The notes under the pieces are model-generated. The model searched no databases, was not told the DNA's origin, and worked only from the letters and a program-made list of their open reading frames with translations. From Actinomycetota bacterium (lineage in GTDB: Bacteria; Actinomycetota; Thermoleophilia; Gaiellales; Gaiellaceae), in NCBI GenBank assembly GCA_005883245.1, contig VAXT01000081.1, forward strand, positions 1-22,889: a stretch of DNA of 22,889 bases, given 5' to 3'. A program made the position numbers and the translations under genes. Every line of letters starts with the position of its first letter. The first letter of the stretch is position 1. Below are positions 22,181 through 22,889 of the stretch, one piece after another.

Positions 22181-22761
22181 CTTGCGACCCCGCGGATCTC
22201 GTACGCGGGAGGAACTCCGGCCTTGATCTTCTCCTGGAGGCGGACGATCCCCTCGATGAGCGCCTCCGGGCGGGGCGGGCAGCCGGGCACGTGGATGTCG
22301 ACCGCGACGATCTTGTCGACGCCCTGGAGGATCGCGTAGTTGTTGAACATCCCGCCGGAGCTGGCGCAGGCGCCCATCGCGATCACCCACTTCGGCTCGA
22401 GCATCTGGTCGTAGATCTGGCGGAGCGGCGCGGCCATCTTGTGCGCGACGCGGCCGGAGACGATCAGCAGGTCGGCCTGGCGCGGGGACGACCGGAAGAC
22501 CTCGGCGCCGAAGCGCGCGATGTCGTAGCGCGACGAGACGATTGACATCATCTCGATCGCGCAGCAGGCGAGCCCGAACGTGTCCGGCCAGATCGAGTTG
22601 CCCTGCGCCCAGTGCACCGCCTTGGCGACGGTGGTCAGCATCAGCTTGTCCTCGAGCTCGCCGAGCTCCTGCTCGAAGACGCCGGGGCCCTTGCCGGGCC
22701 ACAGCAGGCGCTCCGAGTTGAGGCCGTAGTCGGCGAGGCGCTGCTTCTTCCTCACCGCCAC
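22177..22761 (-). CDS. nuoB: NADH-quinone oxidoreductase subunit B
   Basis: The protein has 194 aa. Cluster N2, the last before quinone, is held by Cys66-Cys67 (FGLACCAIEMM), Cys132 (GACASSGG) and Cys161 (HVPGCPPRPEAL). The loop SSRYDIARFGAEVFRSSPRQADLLIV is typical, shown here in two pieces: SSRYDIARFG and RSSPRQADLL. GTG 22761 is preceded by GGGAG at seven bases. It overlaps the nuoA stop by 10 bp and ends in the CTG start of nuoC. Confidence 0.96.
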   Translation of the reverse strand: MAVRKKQRLADYGLNSERLLWPGKGPGVFEQELGELEDKLMLTTVAKAVHWAQGNSIWPDTFGLACCAIEMMSIVSSRYDIARFGAEVFRSSPRQADLLIVSGRVAHKMAAPLRQIYDQMLEPKWVIAMGACASSGGMFNNYAILQGVDKIVAVDIHVPGCPPRPEALIEGIVRLQEKIKAGVPPAYEIRGVAS

Positions 22762-22889
22762 TTGAGGGCTCCCTTTCGCCAGATGTAGACGTAGGCCAGC
22801 GCCAGGATCGCGATGAAGAAGCCGAGCTCCGCGAACCCGAACCAGCCAAGCTTCTTGAGCACGACGCCGAGCGGGTAGAGGTAGACGAT
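22752..22889 (-). CDS. nuoA: NADH-quinone oxidoreductase subunit A, C-terminal fragment
   Basis: The window edge cuts the gene; 45 residues remain. It reads VYLYPLGVVLKKLG, then FAELGFFIAILALAYVYIWR, one membrane helix with the conserved Glu near its start, and the end KGALKWR-stop. This matches the third helix and WKKGALEW-like end of NuoA. TGA 22752-22754 lies inside nuoB, a 10-bp overlap. It is the first gene of the operon seen here; the promoter lies beyond the window. Confidence 0.9.
   Translation of the reverse strand: MVYLYPLGVVLKKLGWFGFAELGFFIAILALAYVYIWRKGALKWR

Overview
This is a high-GC window with dense, mostly overlapping genes and many GTG, TTG and even CTG starts. Codon use and the style of the proteins (Mrp without the CxxC pair, long NuoG, cyclase with a multi-pass membrane domain, tandem cupin-TPR proteins) suggest an actinobacterium, perhaps class Thermoleophilia (Gaiellales-like). 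That placement is inference from general knowledge; no rRNA or other marker is present.

Left part (1-2738): the last codons of a DUF72-family gene, then mrp (Fe-S carrier ATPase) on the plus strand, closed by a strong hairpin that probably serves both strands. A small secreted protein of unknown function (minus) and a compact malate/lactate-dehydrogenase-like protein (plus) follow, divergently arranged.

Middle (2694-7974): a minus-strand cluster reading leftward: membrane-anchored nucleotide cyclase, UPF0173 metallo-beta-lactamase-fold hydrolase, a 93-residue unknown protein, a tandem repeat array, a DUF1028 protein, and two paralogous cupin-TPR proteins. Most junctions are 4-base start/stop overlaps. 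A short plus-strand membrane-protein gene with an apparent frameshift lies between the cyclase and the end of the nuo operon.

Right part (7963-22889, minus strand): a nearly complete operon for respiratory complex I (NADH:quinone oxidoreductase) in the order nuoA(partial)-B-C-D-E-F-G-H-I-J-K-[arginase-family gene]-L-M-N. NuoE/F/G form the NADH-oxidising arm, NuoB/C/D/I carry electrons to quinone, and NuoA/H/J/K/L/M/N form the membrane proton-pumping arm. Nearly all junctions overlap. The arginase-like gene is embedded between nuoK and nuoL with 4-base overlaps on both sides.

The most unusual signal is a set of short GC-rich repeat elements. They occupy the only three gaps in the nuo operon (F-G, G-H, L-M), and a related array lies before the DUF1028 gene. 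In each nuo gap the element reads as a small minus-strand ORF that starts at the upstream stop and ends on the downstream start, so translation could pass through. At L-M the event also duplicated the last 93 bp of nuoL; before DUF1028 the repeat consists of tandem GTG micro-ORFs, the last fused in frame to the gene. NuoL also lacks the conserved TM5 glutamate and a nearby arginine.
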